A stretch of 20,000 nucleotides of DNA from Penaeus vannamei (GCF_042767895.1 NC_091588.1:5980535-6000534); one strand, 5' to 3'. Counted from the stretch's first letter, positions 1-9,965 are shown. Program-made: numbers and translations. The notes: generated by a model from the sequence alone, not told the origin.

Positions 1-99
1 ACTAACACCCCATGGGGTCTCCAAGTTACATTCTCTCACTTGTTAGCTTATGTAATTACGTAGATACGTTACAAAACTTATCTGTCGCAGGTCATGGAC

Positions 100-170
100 T
101 GGTGTAGTGGTCAAAGCATTCCAGGTTGGTTAGGTTATCTAGGCCATGTAGTTCTGGCTCAGGCTATCTA
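100..170 (+). repeat. possible degenerate tRNA-like SINE head
   Basis: TGGTGTAGTGG at 100-110 closely fits a Pol III A box (TGGYNNAGTGG). About 40 bases later, GTTCTGGCTCA at 151-161 is a poor match to a B box (GGTTCGANTCC). This order and spacing are what a tRNA-derived SINE head would have. The rest does not fold into a clover leaf by eye and no tail or target-site duplication is evident, so it could be chance. Low confidence. Confidence 0.22.
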
Positions 171-300
171 AAGTGCACAGGGACAAACTTCTTGTTTAAT
201 CTGGCCGTAACAAGGAAAATCTAAATGCCATACTGTTCTACACGTTGTCCTAATAAGTAAGATAAAAATTTGCATCTTATAAGGTTGAAGTCTATCTAAA

Positions 301-1422
301 CTTTTTTTTTTCTTTTTTATCTACCAACTACATCACCTAATGCCCGCAGGGACTTGGAGAGGGAAAATCTATAAATCTCTCATCATCATCAAGGGGGCTG
401 ACACTGACAGGGGCGCATAGCCGCATCCGCCCTTCGCTTCCACGTACGAGGATCCCTCATGGCTAGACGCCAGGCAGGGACTCGACCCATCTCTAGTTCT
501 TCACGGCAGGTTTGGTCGATCTGCCCAAGGCACAACTTCCTAGGTCGTCCCACAGGCCTCCTCCACCCAGGGTTGTCTCGAACAGAGACGACCTGATGGG
601 CAGGATCATCCTGAGGAAAGTAAGCCAGGTGGCCGTATAGCCTGAGTTGGCAATCACGGATTGTGCAGATAACAGGTCCCGCCAACAGTACCCTATGATC
701 CAGCACAAGGACCTTTTACAAAAGGCTTCAAGACGAGCCTCCAAGGCACAGGACAATGTCCAGGTTTCGCTACCGTATAGCAAAACTGGCATTATCAGGG
801 CCTTAAAAACCTGTAGCTTGGTCCTTCTGCACAGGTACTGACATCTCCAAATACCCTTGTCGAGAGAGTTCATGACCCATGCTGCCAGGCCAATCCATCT
901 GCTGACTTCATGGTCTGACAGCCCAGAGTTATGAACTACACTACCAAGGTATGGAAAGCTCTCTGTGACTTCAATGTCCTCACCGCAAGCACGTACCGAC
1001 TGAACAGGTTCTCCTAACAAGTCCCCAAATTCCTGGACCTTGGTCTTGGTCCAGGAGACCTCTAGACCCAAGGGCTTCGCTTCATTGCTAAATGCATCGA
1101 GAGCCGCCACTAGGGTTTCCAAAGACTCAGATAGAATGGCAACGTCATCAGTAAAGTCAAGGTCTGTAACCTTGATATTGCCCAGTGTTGATCCACAATT
1201 ACTTTGACCAGTAGCTCTGCCCAGTATCCAGTCCATGCTGGTGTTGAAAAGAGTTGGCGCAAGGACACAGCCTTGCCTCACTCCTGAACTAATAGAAAAG
1301 AAGCTCGACAGGCCCCTACCACACTTTACAGTTCTTTCAGTACCAGTATACAGGCTTGCTATTAGTCCAATAATCCTTGTTGGAATTCCTCTCAGTCTCA
1401 GGATCTCCCAAAGTGACTCTGT
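301..1422 (-). mobile_element. 5'-truncated non-LTR retrotransposon (LINE) copy
   Basis: On the minus strand, the C-terminal part of a LINE reverse-transcriptase ORF runs from about 1422 down to a stop at 389-391. It is followed by a TGATGATGATGA run (382-393 region), about 60 bases of non-coding sequence and an A-rich stretch (plus-strand T/C-rich 301-319) that could be the 3' tail. Coding similarity stops abruptly at a TAA at 1423-1425, with nothing LINE-like visible beyond, so the endonuclease and first RT motifs are missing. That is the usual result of incomplete target-primed reverse transcription. I did not find a convincing target-site duplication. The clade is not assigned with certainty; the layout resembles RTE/CR1-type elements common in decapods. 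Confidence 0.82.
389..1422 (-). pseudogene. broken LINE reverse transcriptase, C-terminal part
   Basis: Encodes the RT fingers/palm and the C-terminal region of a LINE ORF; an intact product would copy element RNA at a nicked target site. In minus-strand order, one frame reads an LRLRGIP motif (about 1403-1383), VRQGCVLAP (1281-1255, the RT QG block), DFTDD (1158-1144, the catalytic Y/FxDD block, here with Thr where Ala is commoner), SYLGS-like FPYLGS near 950 and LYGSETWTL (780-754). The homology then jumps to the next frame near 680, where GPVICTIRD, QLRLYGH (649-629) and GWRRPVGRPRK (568-536) continue to the stop at 389. The two frames meet with about 15 fewer residues than related elements have, so this looks like a small deletion plus frameshift. 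Residue 1281 is a GTG valine inside the domain, not a start. The copy cannot make an active enzyme. Confidence 0.85.
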
Positions 1423-1429
1423 TTAAATC

Positions 1430-2736
1430 TAAACAGTAACAAGTCCCATATAAACACTAGTATGTATAGCGAGTGGGTTCTATCGAAAGCTAGAACTTGC
1501 TATTAGATCTACATAATCAGCAAAAAAAAATCATAATCTATGCAAGGCCCTTCATTTAAGAACCCAGAAAGATATAAAATTTCCACAATTTTCATCAATA
1601 CTATATATTATGCTTTAAAATAAATTACTTGCTTAATCTTAGCTATTTTTGTTGTCAGTCACCTTTCCATCTTAAGCTTTCCTATTTCCTTTCCTATTAT
1701 ACATTATCTCTAACCTCCACTGACAATTTCTCCAAGACATAGTAATTCAAATCTGATGTTACAGGAATCAACTTCCCAGATAAATATTTCACACTGTTTT
1801 ATGGGTAAACATTACTGAAATAACAGTGCTCCAATTCCTTAAATAATGACCACGGCCACAAATCCTCATTATTCCAACCTTAAGAACCAATAAACCTTCA
1901 TTACATATATTCTGAATTGGCCTGCTTAATTATTCACTAATAACTTGCCAACAAACTCCATCTTGCCAGAATATACACCTTGGTTTGCTGAACTCTGTCG
2001 ATGTGCCAAAGGCATATCCGCCACTGCCATCACTTCAGTCACTACAGGTGTATCAAGAAGTTTTAACTCAAGATTTGAAGTTATGCATCACAGATCAGAG
2101 TAAGTTAGTCATAAGTATTTGTTTTTTTATCATTATTGTAAAAAACATGCCATATAAATGCAAGGTGGAAAAAAAAACAGTGTTTCCTGCTTTGAAACAC
2201 TGTGGGTTTCTTGGAAATATTACTATTTTCCGCAATGGCCAACAATAAAGCACAATGTTCCAGTGGGAGTAGGGAGTAGTTCCGAAAGATATCTAACTGT
2301 GGGAATCCACTGCCACCATGTCAAAATGAACCCTTTACTTGCCATGCCAAGAGGAACCTGTGACCACTGCTGGTCTATTTTCAGTTCTAAACAGAGACCA
2401 GCTTTGAGGGAGCAACTTCCCCACAGCCTCTTCATGTCAACAAACCACCTACTCATAGCTATATGGACCGAGCATGTGTTTAATTTGCTGTTTAATTTGG
2501 CTCTGATTTCCAGAATTTTTGCACTCATAATACACTCTTACTATGTATAATCAAGGAGTAATGAAAATCTCCAGTTCTCTTAGCTTTTCACATGGTATTT
2601 TATCTAAGAAAGAACCACAATGCTACCTATATAACCGCCACATACACAAAGTTTCTGGCACAAACACTGGTATTACACAGGTTCTTCCAAGACATTGCTT
2701 CACTATTCCACTTATGGCACTGTGGATCCATAATAA
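1430..2736. other. AT-rich intergenic or intronic sequence, no gene seen
   Basis: Short frames here (around 1985-2550 on both strands) have no recognisable domain and overlap each other. The only local structure is a perfect 10-bp hairpin at 2177-2203, listed separately. Confidence 0.6.
2177..2203. repeat. perfect 10-bp stem, 7-base loop hairpin
   Basis: ACAGTGTTTC at 2177-2186 is exactly complementary to GAAACACTGT at 2194-2203, with loop CTGCTTT. It has no T-run after it and no other sign of a known RNA element. It may be a relic of a small inverted-repeat element. Confidence 0.6.
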
Positions 2737-2815
2737 AAAGAAAAAAAAAGAAAAAAGTAGTAATAATAAAGTCATCAATAACAACAAAAACAATAATGAT
2801 GACAAAAAAGTAAGA
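2737..2815. repeat. A-rich AAG/AAT/AAC simple repeat
   Basis: Imperfect poly-A mixed with TAATAATAA, AACAACAA and GATGAC trinucleotides. All long frames across it are lysine/asparagine or leucine/phenylalanine runs and are not genes. Its A-richness could also mark the tail of an old retroposon, but no body is recognisable. Confidence 0.75.
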
Positions 2816-2819
2816 ATTA

Positions 2820-4055
2820 CATACTAGTTTTCCTGTACAGCACATATTTCATAACATTTCAAAACAGTCAAAAAATTCAAATAACTCTCAAAGGTCATGC
2901 AGAATTAACAACCTATGCACATAATAGAGAATCATTTCTTCATTTATCTATTTTTAATACATGAAAAAAAAATTAATCTACAAGCTTTAATTGGAGAGAT
3001 ATCAAACTCTCCTTTATATTTCAAACTCTTTAACTGCCAAATTTAGTAATGAAACCAGATAATCCTGCCAATATAAAATTCAAAATACTTCATGGTATCC
3101 GTCACAATCTATCAATGTCTGAAAATCTTATACAATATAACCACAGGAATTTCAAGAAAATAATAAAATGCTGAAAATATTCATAAATGAATAAATTATC
3201 AAAACTTATATACATAAATGGACTGTTGATTGTCTCGAACAAAAATTTAATATTCCAAGATATTCTGATGAAGGAAATTGTTTTGGAAAAAAAAATCTAC
3301 AGAAAAACAGTAACTAATTGTTCTACGGACTTATGTAACTCATTTATAGTATTGGAAATATCGTATTTTGAGCAATAAAAAAATTTTAGGTTATAAAATA
3401 TGCAAACCTATGATAAAGACTTTGTACACTTATATCAGGTAAGAGACAGAAACAAAAATAAATTGCCCTTGAAAATGTGTTACATTTTGTGCACATTGCA
3501 ACTGATTTCTGGCATTGATACTTGATTTCTTCAAATGCGCTCTGGATATACTTTGTTAACTATACATTTCTTCGCTGGTTAATTTTTCCAATCTTATAAA
3601 TATAATAAATTAGTAAATTCACATTCCAATGCAACATGCGAAAGGAATAATCCGATTCTTCATTTAGACTGTACTTAACTTGCCATAATCGGAAATGCAT
3701 ATTCGAACCAATTAAATGTTTCCATAATTTTTCTTAATAATGCAAAAACCCATTAATTAATCAAAAGGCAATTCTCTGGGCTGATTAAGACAACACAACA
3801 CCCCAAAAACATTGTAAAAACCGAAAGAGAAAAAAGACAATCATCAAGAGAGGCAAATCGAGGAATGTCAAGAAACCCGACAAAGGAATAAAGGAAATTA
3901 GAAAAATAATTTAAAATAAACTAGGTAGGAATACACAGCAACTGAAATAATATACAACCGAAACAGATTATCAAGAAAAGACAACGGAAATAAATCAGTA
4001 GGAATGGAAAAATAAGAGAAACGGGGAAGATTTACAGCGAAAGGGAAGAGCGAAA
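2820..4055. other. AT-rich non-coding sequence, nothing recognised
   Basis: More than 1.2 kb of low-complexity-leaning AT-rich DNA. No domain-bearing frame, tRNA, inverted repeat or tandem array was found by eye. Confidence 0.6.
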
Positions 4056-4059
4056 AGGG

Positions 4060-4370
4060 GAGAAATAAGTCTGCCTCTTGTATGTCCTCCGCCATAAACG
4101 CTTCTCCATCGCCATCACACGGACCTCTTCCCCCGCGCACTTTAAACTCCCCTTTCTCCCCCCTCCCGCCATTACGCCTTGTGACAACTACTCCAGCGCC
4201 TCCGCCAGTCAGCTCGTGATCTCCGAAGAGTAGTCGTGTCGGCCTATTCACCTGTCAAAAGGGTTTAAAGGCGGAGAAACGGAAGGGCTTACCAGGTATT
4301 TGAATCTCCTTCGACACTCCACGCGCAGGTGAGCCTCCCGGATGACAACATCACGCGAGAGACTATAGTA
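4060..4370. promoter_or_regulatory. CpG-richer island, possible exon or promoter
   Basis: This stretch is clearly richer in G, C and CpG than the surrounding kilobases. It carries a strong plus-strand donor (CGCAG then GTGAGC, boundary 4328/4329). On the minus strand an ATG at 4351-4349 opens 19 codons that run straight into a strong donor (CTG then GTAAGC, boundary 4293/4292). A second minus-strand donor-like CAGGTGAAT lies near 4250, and a minus frame of 117 codons covers 4251-3898 but degenerates into F/L/S-rich sequence. A first exon or bidirectional promoter is possible; I cannot name a product. Confidence 0.3.
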
Positions 4371-4570
4371 TTGGATCCATTATTTAAGAATTCTAAAAGT
4401 CTTATATAAATCTTGTTAGTTATCGTAATGAATACTTGAATAGTGGTTAATCTATTGGAGTGGTTTGATTTACAGTTTGTTTAGATGTTGATTAATTATC
4501 CGAATTTCTTCGTTGGCCACAGTGTTTCGTTTGAGTTTCGAGAAGAACATAAACAAACCCTAGGAAGTGT

Positions 4571-4731
4571 TGGGCGGCGTCTGCTTTTGTTTTTATTTTG
4601 TTCCTCATTTTTAGTTTTGTATTTATTCTTGGCTTTGTTTTGTCGTTGTTTTGCTGGACGGCATCCACTTCTCTGTTGCTTTTGTTTTCGTCTGATCCTT
4701 GTTTTTGTTGTGCTGGGCGGCGTCTGCTTTT
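4571..4731 (+). repeat. three degenerate copies of a GGGCGGCGTCTGCTTTTG motif
   Basis: TGGGCGGCGTCTGCTTTTG occurs near 4571, a diverged version (GCTGGACGGCATCCACTT) at 4653, and CTGGGCGGCGTCTGCTTTTG at 4712-4731. They are separated by T-rich spacers with TTTTGTTTT runs. This looks like an old minisatellite with an irregular 60-82 base period. The cysteine/phenylalanine-rich frame across it is a by-product. Confidence 0.5.
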
Positions 4732-4734
4732 GAG

Positions 4735-5655
4735 CGATGGCTGTTTCGAATTTCTTCCTTAATTTCTACCATAGCTATGTCGTTATTATGCAATGTAACG
4801 ATGGAACGAAATCAGATCTCTTTAAAACCATACATTACAAACTCATTTTCCCGCAACGACCACCTCCATCATCAAAAAATATACTTACCCCGAAACATGA
4901 GTCACCATGAATATTTCACTATACATTACGGGAAAGTCGGCGAAAAGTTACGGAAAACCGTCATTATACAACACGTGAGCCAAAATCAGCGATTCACCAA
5001 GTGTTGCGCAAGTCGAAGGTCTTGAAGTCCTTCCTGTGGGACTGATATGTGGCCTTGGGGAGAGTGAATGCCATACCTTCCTTTATTTTCAATCTTTTGC
5101 CGTTAATTCATAGGGTATGCCTTTCGTGCTTTCGTCTGCACCAACCAGGGACGATGACTCACTTATGCCCTTCGTCTTATCGGAGGAAGTGCGATTTTAG
5201 CGCACTCTTAACAGTTTGGAGATAAGGCCCAGGTCGAGAGCGAGTGCGTCATATGGTAATCTATTTTGCAATTTGTCGGCTTCTAAAATAAAAACACGTC
5301 GATATTAATAGCCTGCGTGGCAACCTGTCACATAATTCGTCTGATAGCCAGTTTATATAATTTATTCCGATGCTATTAACGATTTACCTCGCGTTGGATA
5401 TCCAAATAAGGCTTGAAAGTACATTCTGACTGTGGCCTTGAATCGTATAAGGAAATACTAAAGAGCTTCCTGGCGAATACGTATGTGTAGTATGAACAGG
5501 CAATATTACAAGTATTGTACTAGCGCGAATGTTGATAATGGAACATCTGTGCCCGATTGTCTATATGTGTACAACAAAAAGACTTTCAATACCTGGGGAA
5601 ATTGTACTTGTTCGATTTGTTGCTATGGAGCCTTTATTTGTTAATGATTGATTGT
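4735..5655. other. non-coding sequence, nothing recognised
   Basis: Mixed-composition DNA with a short 108-codon frame (4699-5025) lacking any recognisable domain. I see no convincing splice pair, tRNA or repeat. Confidence 0.55.
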
Positions 5656-5660
5656 TTAAA

Positions 5661-6184
5661 GGTATATATATATACATATATATATACATATATATATATT
5701 ATATATATATTATATATATATATTATATATTTATAGATATATTATATATAATATATATATATTATATATATATTATATATATTATATATATATCTCATAT
5801 ATATATATTATATATATATATTATATATGTGTATATATATTATATATATATATTATATATATGTATATATCATATATATATATGTATATATTATATATAT
5901 ATCATACATATATATATATTATATATATATAATATACATATATATTATATATATATTATATATATATTATATATATGTATCTATATTATATATATATATT
6001 ATATATTTATTATATATATGTATATATATATATTATAGATATATATATATTATATATATGTATATATATTATATATATATATTATATATATGTATATATA
6101 TTATATATATGTATATATTATATATATATTATATATATGTATATATTATATATACAATATATATATTATATATAAAATATATAT

Positions 6185-6228
<44 letters not shown>
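5661..6228. repeat. 570-bp TA microsatellite with ATATTATAT interruptions
   Basis: Almost entirely alternating T and A, broken at intervals by TT/AA phase shifts and by TATGTATA variants that recur every 20-40 bases, giving a loose higher-order pattern. It is self-complementary throughout, so it can form cruciforms, and it is a likely polymorphic and assembly-sensitive site. The I/Y-rich frames in it are not proteins. Confidence 0.97.
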
Positions 6229-6231
6229 CTT

Positions 6232-6280
6232 AAGCACACATACACACAGATATATATGTATTTGTGTATGTATGTACGTA
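6232..6280. repeat. short CA/TATG tail flanking the TA array
   Basis: Imperfect ACACATACACACA, TATATATG and TATGTATGTA units directly after the TA array, probably degenerated from it. Confidence 0.7.
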
Positions 6281-7525
6281 AGGGACGTTCCAGAATTAAG
6301 TGAAATAAAGTAATTGGTCTCGGCGTTCGAGATCACGTGGTGTAATCCGTTACACTGCAAATCAACGTCTCACAACTTATCTCTCACTTGCGTTCTCACG
6401 ATTTCTGTAGTCTGTTATTCTGAACACTATAACGAAAATGTTCATCCATCTATGTCAAGTTTTAGATTTTGTAAAATGAGCGGATTTGGGGGAAGGGTGA
6501 TTAGAACCGTTACAACGCTACATTTCCCGCTAAAAAATATTTAAATATCCTGTGGTATATTCGCTTTCATATTTTACTGCTGATATTAATTTTATATCGA
6601 ATTACTAATTCTTATAATGATAAATATTATTCATTTTTTATAGCTATATCTTCACCGGCGTCTTGTATTCCCGTAGTGACCTTGCAATGATTCATCAGTG
6701 ATCCAACCTCGACAGCAACATCTCTGCAGCAGCAACATCATTTCCACGTCCCGACCCCTGCCTTCACCATTTACTTATATTTTACTAGCATTTATCTACT
6801 GCGATTTCGGCCCCCATGCCAATTTGATGCACTTTTATGTCTATCTCATAATTCCGTAATTGATGTGTATTTGTTTTCCCTAAGCAGGTTCAAATGAGCT
6901 TTGGTTTCTGTATAATTTGTATGTTACCACATTTCTCGAGGAATTACGTAATGTTTTGACGTAAAATGAGAGTGTTTTGTGTGTGTGTTCTCTGGATAGT
7001 AGTCTGTACATGTATTTCTACATATAGCGGTTAATTAAGGCAAGTAACACGAGACTAAGCAAGTTTAGGAGGAATTCTTCGAAGCCAAGCTAGTTTTCGT
7101 TTTATAAAATTTGTTATTTTAATTATTTTCCTCTTTATAAGTGTAGGTAAGTTGTTGTGTTTACATGTTTTACGTAATATGCTTATACCGTAAGTATAAA
7201 TGATTTACATGAGTGCATCTGTGTCTATATCTGTGTAATTTATTTACATACGTATATATACGTGTATACATGCACATACATACAAACAATATGGCTTTTC
7301 ATCACTTCCTTCTCGCGAACAGCTCACCAAAATCCACGTAAGTACATGGTATACAAGTTACTTATATAAGACCTGCTGCTCACGACTGTACGCTCGTGTA
7401 AGGTTGGGCAGGAAAAGGCGTGGAAAATCTTGCAGCTGCGTCCTTGTTTCGCTGAACAATGAATACGTTAGAGCACATGCCTTTTCAGACGGTTATGGAG
7501 GCCAAAAGCTACTTTTCAGAGGTCA
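6281..7525. other. non-coding sequence, nothing recognised
   Basis: About 1.2 kb without a domain-bearing frame. A small TATATACG/TACATACAAACAA-type repeat lies at 7245-7290. The 76-codon frame at 6314 matches nothing I know. Confidence 0.55.
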
Positions 7526-7529
7526 GCGT

Positions 7530-7808
7530 TTTATTTATTATTGTTATTAATAGTTTTTATCATTTATCTTATTAATATTGTCATTATTGTTGTTGTTATT
7601 ACCATCATTATTATTATTACTTCTATTATAGACGTTATTATCATCATCGTTATTATTGATAATGTTGTTATTACCATTATCAAACTTTTTATCATCATCA
7701 TCGTTATTATTGATATTGTTGTTATTATCAATATTATTAACATCATCATTGTTATTATTGATGTTGTTATTATCATTATCAATATTATCATCATCATCAT
7801 TATCATCA
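7530..7808. repeat. compound ATT/ATC/GTT trinucleotide array with higher-order copies
   Basis: Trinucleotide repeat of ATT, ATC, GTT and GAT. Superimposed on it, GTTATTATTGAT recurs at about 7649, 7703 and 7751, each followed by a GTTGTTATTA block and a TATCAA or CCATTATC block. That gives a degenerate 48-54 base higher-order unit. The isoleucine/valine-rich frame (plus) and methionine/isoleucine frame (minus) are artefacts of the repeat. Confidence 0.92.
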
Positions 7809-7902
7809 CTGCAACTACTATTTTAGAAGCAATCGGATTGATAAAAAAATGGCGGAAAGAGGATAACCATCAACAACCTTACTTAGCCTAAAATCTGACT
7901 GC

Positions 7903-7927
7903 CACCGACCGACAGACAGACAGACCA
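7903..7927. repeat. short GACA tetranucleotide repeat
   Basis: CCGACCGACAGACAGACAGACC forms an imperfect (GACA)n of about six units. The rest of 7930-8260 is unremarkable non-coding sequence. Confidence 0.8.
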
Positions 7928-8265
7928 AGAATATAAGAGACTCTCCTCGCAGGCTGAGCAGCAGACCACGAGCCACTCTGTAAAGTCCGCAGAAATACTG
8001 AGAACTCTTTGTCCATTGTGCTTCATAGAACACAGTTACATTTACAGCTGGGAGGATGAAGATCTAAATATAATGTTTCCGGTTTGATGTTTAAGGGGTG
8101 TACTGTATGTGCATACATACGCTCGCGATACACGCATGTCTGAGGCTATGTGTAAGTATATTTGTATTTGTGTACAGGAAAAGTTTAAAAGTAAATACAC
8201 CTTTATGTGTACATACACTCGCATTCTCATACACAAGGTTTATAGACCTTGCTCATACATAAGCA

Positions 8266-8520
8266 CCACCGTATATATATATATGTATATATATAAATAT
8301 ATATATATAGAGAGAGAGATAGATATATACATATATATTTGTGTATATGCATATATATGTATATATTTATATATATATGTTATATATAGGTAGATAGATA
8401 TATGTATGTATGTGCATTTATGTTTGTATATGTACACATACATATATTGGCAAACAGAAACATAAATATCAATATATATATGTGATATATATAAATTACA
8501 TATATGTGTTTGTGAGTATT
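8266..8520. repeat. interrupted TA / TATG / GATA microsatellite
   Basis: Alternating TA blocks with GAGAGAGATAGATA at 8310-8325, TAGGTAGATAGATA near 8387 and TATGTATGTATG at 8402, ending in further TATA segments to about 8505. All frames across it are I/Y-rich repeat translations. Confidence 0.9.
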
Positions 8521-8611
8521 TATGTAATATTCGAGGACTGCCTTTTATAAGAAGAGAACATTAGTAATGAAATTCTCAGCTGAGTATATACCTTACATAA
8601 GTGTCAGACTC

Positions 8612-8666
8612 GATCCTGCCAGTCACTGTCCCTTTGCTTCGGGACTCCAGGGCGTGAGGCAGGATC
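8612..8666. repeat. strong two-stem hairpin, possible structured RNA or small inverted repeat
   Basis: GATCCTGCC (8612-8620) pairs perfectly with GGCAGGATC (8658-8666). Inside it TCAC (8623-8626) pairs with GTGA (8654-8657), and GTCCC (8628-8632) pairs with GGGAC (8641-8645) around an 8-base loop. The nested pairing spans 55 bases in an otherwise AT-rich stretch. No tRNA, snRNA or histone 3'-end consensus matches. It may be a structured RNA, a pre-miRNA-like fold or the end of a small element; the function is not known. Confidence 0.5.
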
Positions 8667-8696
8667 ACCAAAATAAAAACCATCAAACAAATTTAC

Positions 8697-8766
8697 ATAT
8701 ATATATATATGTATATATATAATTTTTTTTCTTTCTTTTTTTTCTTTTTCTTTTCTTTTCTTTTCT
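8697..8766. repeat. TA microsatellite followed by T/C polypyrimidine tract
   Basis: (TA)n at 8697-8721 then an uninterrupted T-rich tract ending in TTTTC pentamers to 8766. It could act as a splice-acceptor polypyrimidine tract on the plus strand, but no matching CAG follows closely. Confidence 0.9.
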
Positions 8767-8804
8767 ACAATCAATACGTAATTTTCGGAAAACATCTTGG
8801 CAAC

Positions 8805-9179
8805 ATGAGGAGCAATTCACTCGTTGGGTTCTCAAACACAGCGGCCTACATCTGGGTAAGTGTGTTTACTATGCTCACCCATACCCTGTCACTCCTCTTT
8901 AACACCTCTAGGGAACAGGGCGTAGCTGCTTCAAAAATACATTGTAATATTGGTTGTATTGCGCGTTTCCTTTGTATAGGAAAATGAGTGTTGCTTTAAG
9001 TACCAGTTTGTGCGGAAACAAGGCCGTAAATAGGAGACGAGATGTGACTGTAAGTGAAAATAATTTAATAGTGAAGTTCGTTTTCTTTTCCAGGAAAAAG
9101 ACATTGTAAATATACCTTGTTTTGGCCAAATCCGATGGATTCCGCTACCGTCATCCACGACATACGTTGAATACTTCCT
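8805..9179 (+). other. possible small two-exon transcript (donor 8855/8856, acceptor 9093/9094)
   Basis: An ATG at 8805 opens 17 codons that end exactly at a strong donor, TGG then GTAAGTG (intron starts 8856). A good acceptor, TTTTCTTTTCCAG, ends at 9093, 238 bases later. Joining them keeps a frame for about 25 more codons to a TGA near 9170. The predicted peptide would be only some 42 residues, with no known domain. Such signal pairs arise by chance in this much DNA, so this is only a candidate. Confidence 0.15.
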
Positions 9180-9640
9180 TCTGTGACACTGTTGGACTTT
9201 ATGAAAATCACATATATCTTCGCCTTTTATTAATCCCTTTTCATCAGATATCGGTAATGGGATAGGGGCTAACTCGTAACAAGTATTTCTTTAACTCTTG
9301 AGGTAGGTTTATAGTGTAAAGTATTTTCTGAAATTGAGCACTGTAGTACTAACCTGAATGCGGTCATTTGTTTCTTAAACGATCTTGTTGTTTTGCTCAA
9401 TTAATACACATTTTCTCTTAGTTTTGAGAGATTCATTCACTATATTCTTTAGCTTCGTAGTTTATTGGTTCAGGTAATCCCATATTACAGAATACAGAAA
9501 CACGGTCTTGCGTTCTGACAATAGGGCTGTGATGATGGAGCCATGCAATAAACTTGATAAATCCTCTTCATCCTTTTCAATCTCTCGGTCCTTCATTGAA
9601 AGGTTGCAAGGTGCAGTAAGTCAGAACTATTAAATTCTAC
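9180..9640. other. non-coding sequence, nothing recognised
   Basis: No domain-bearing frame or structured repeat was seen before the inverted-repeat element that follows. Confidence 0.5.
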
Positions 9641-9707
9641 AACACTTTGGCGCCCATGGTAAGCCAAAGACCCATGGATTCTGAAAGCTTTCGATGGAGT
9701 CTTTCGA

Positions 9708-9936
9708 CCGGTTTGTTAACCTGACGCCTGACCCAATACATATTCACTATATACGGACATGCATATACACAGAAACAAATGGTTGTCTATCTCTCTGATG
9801 GATATACATTTATCTTACCATCTGTCCGATAGACATGCATATCTTGACTGATAGATATGTATTTATTTCTGTGTATATGCTTGTCCGCAAAGTGAATATT
9901 TTTTGGGTCAGGCCTCGCACAATTTCAACAAACCGG
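9708..9936. mobile_element. MITE-like inverted-repeat element
   Basis: The two halves are inverted copies of each other. CCGGTTTGTT at 9708-9717 pairs with AACAAACCGG at 9927-9936. GCCTGACCCAA at 9726-9736 pairs exactly with TTGGGTCAGGC at 9903-9913. TATTCACT at 9741-9748 pairs with AGTGAATA at 9891-9898. The 27 bases 9754-9780 match the reverse complement of 9861-9887 at 25 positions. The centre near 9820 holds degenerate TATC/GATA units. No coding capacity. Arm length and size fit a non-autonomous DNA transposon or foldback element; the outer limits may reach roughly 9680 and 9965, where similarity is weak, and I could not fix a target-site duplication. Confidence 0.78.
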
Positions 9937-9965
9937 CTATTTTGCCTCCAAAAATCAGCATATTT

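Noticed and set aside
3898..4251. 117-codon minus-strand frame
   Set aside because: Begins in a CpG-rich patch but degenerates into low-complexity F/L/S sequence; kept only as part of a possible exon/promoter region.
4863..4910. ATACTTACC at 4880 resembling the U1 snRNA 5' end
   Set aside because: Similarity stops after nine bases and no U1 stem-loops follow.
5652..6228. Long I/Y-rich open frames
   Set aside because: They are translations of the TA microsatellite; the same happens at 8100-8443, 10210-10954 and 12529-13186.
7541..7891. Hydrophobic I/V-rich frame resembling a membrane protein
   Set aside because: It is the ATT/ATC trinucleotide array.
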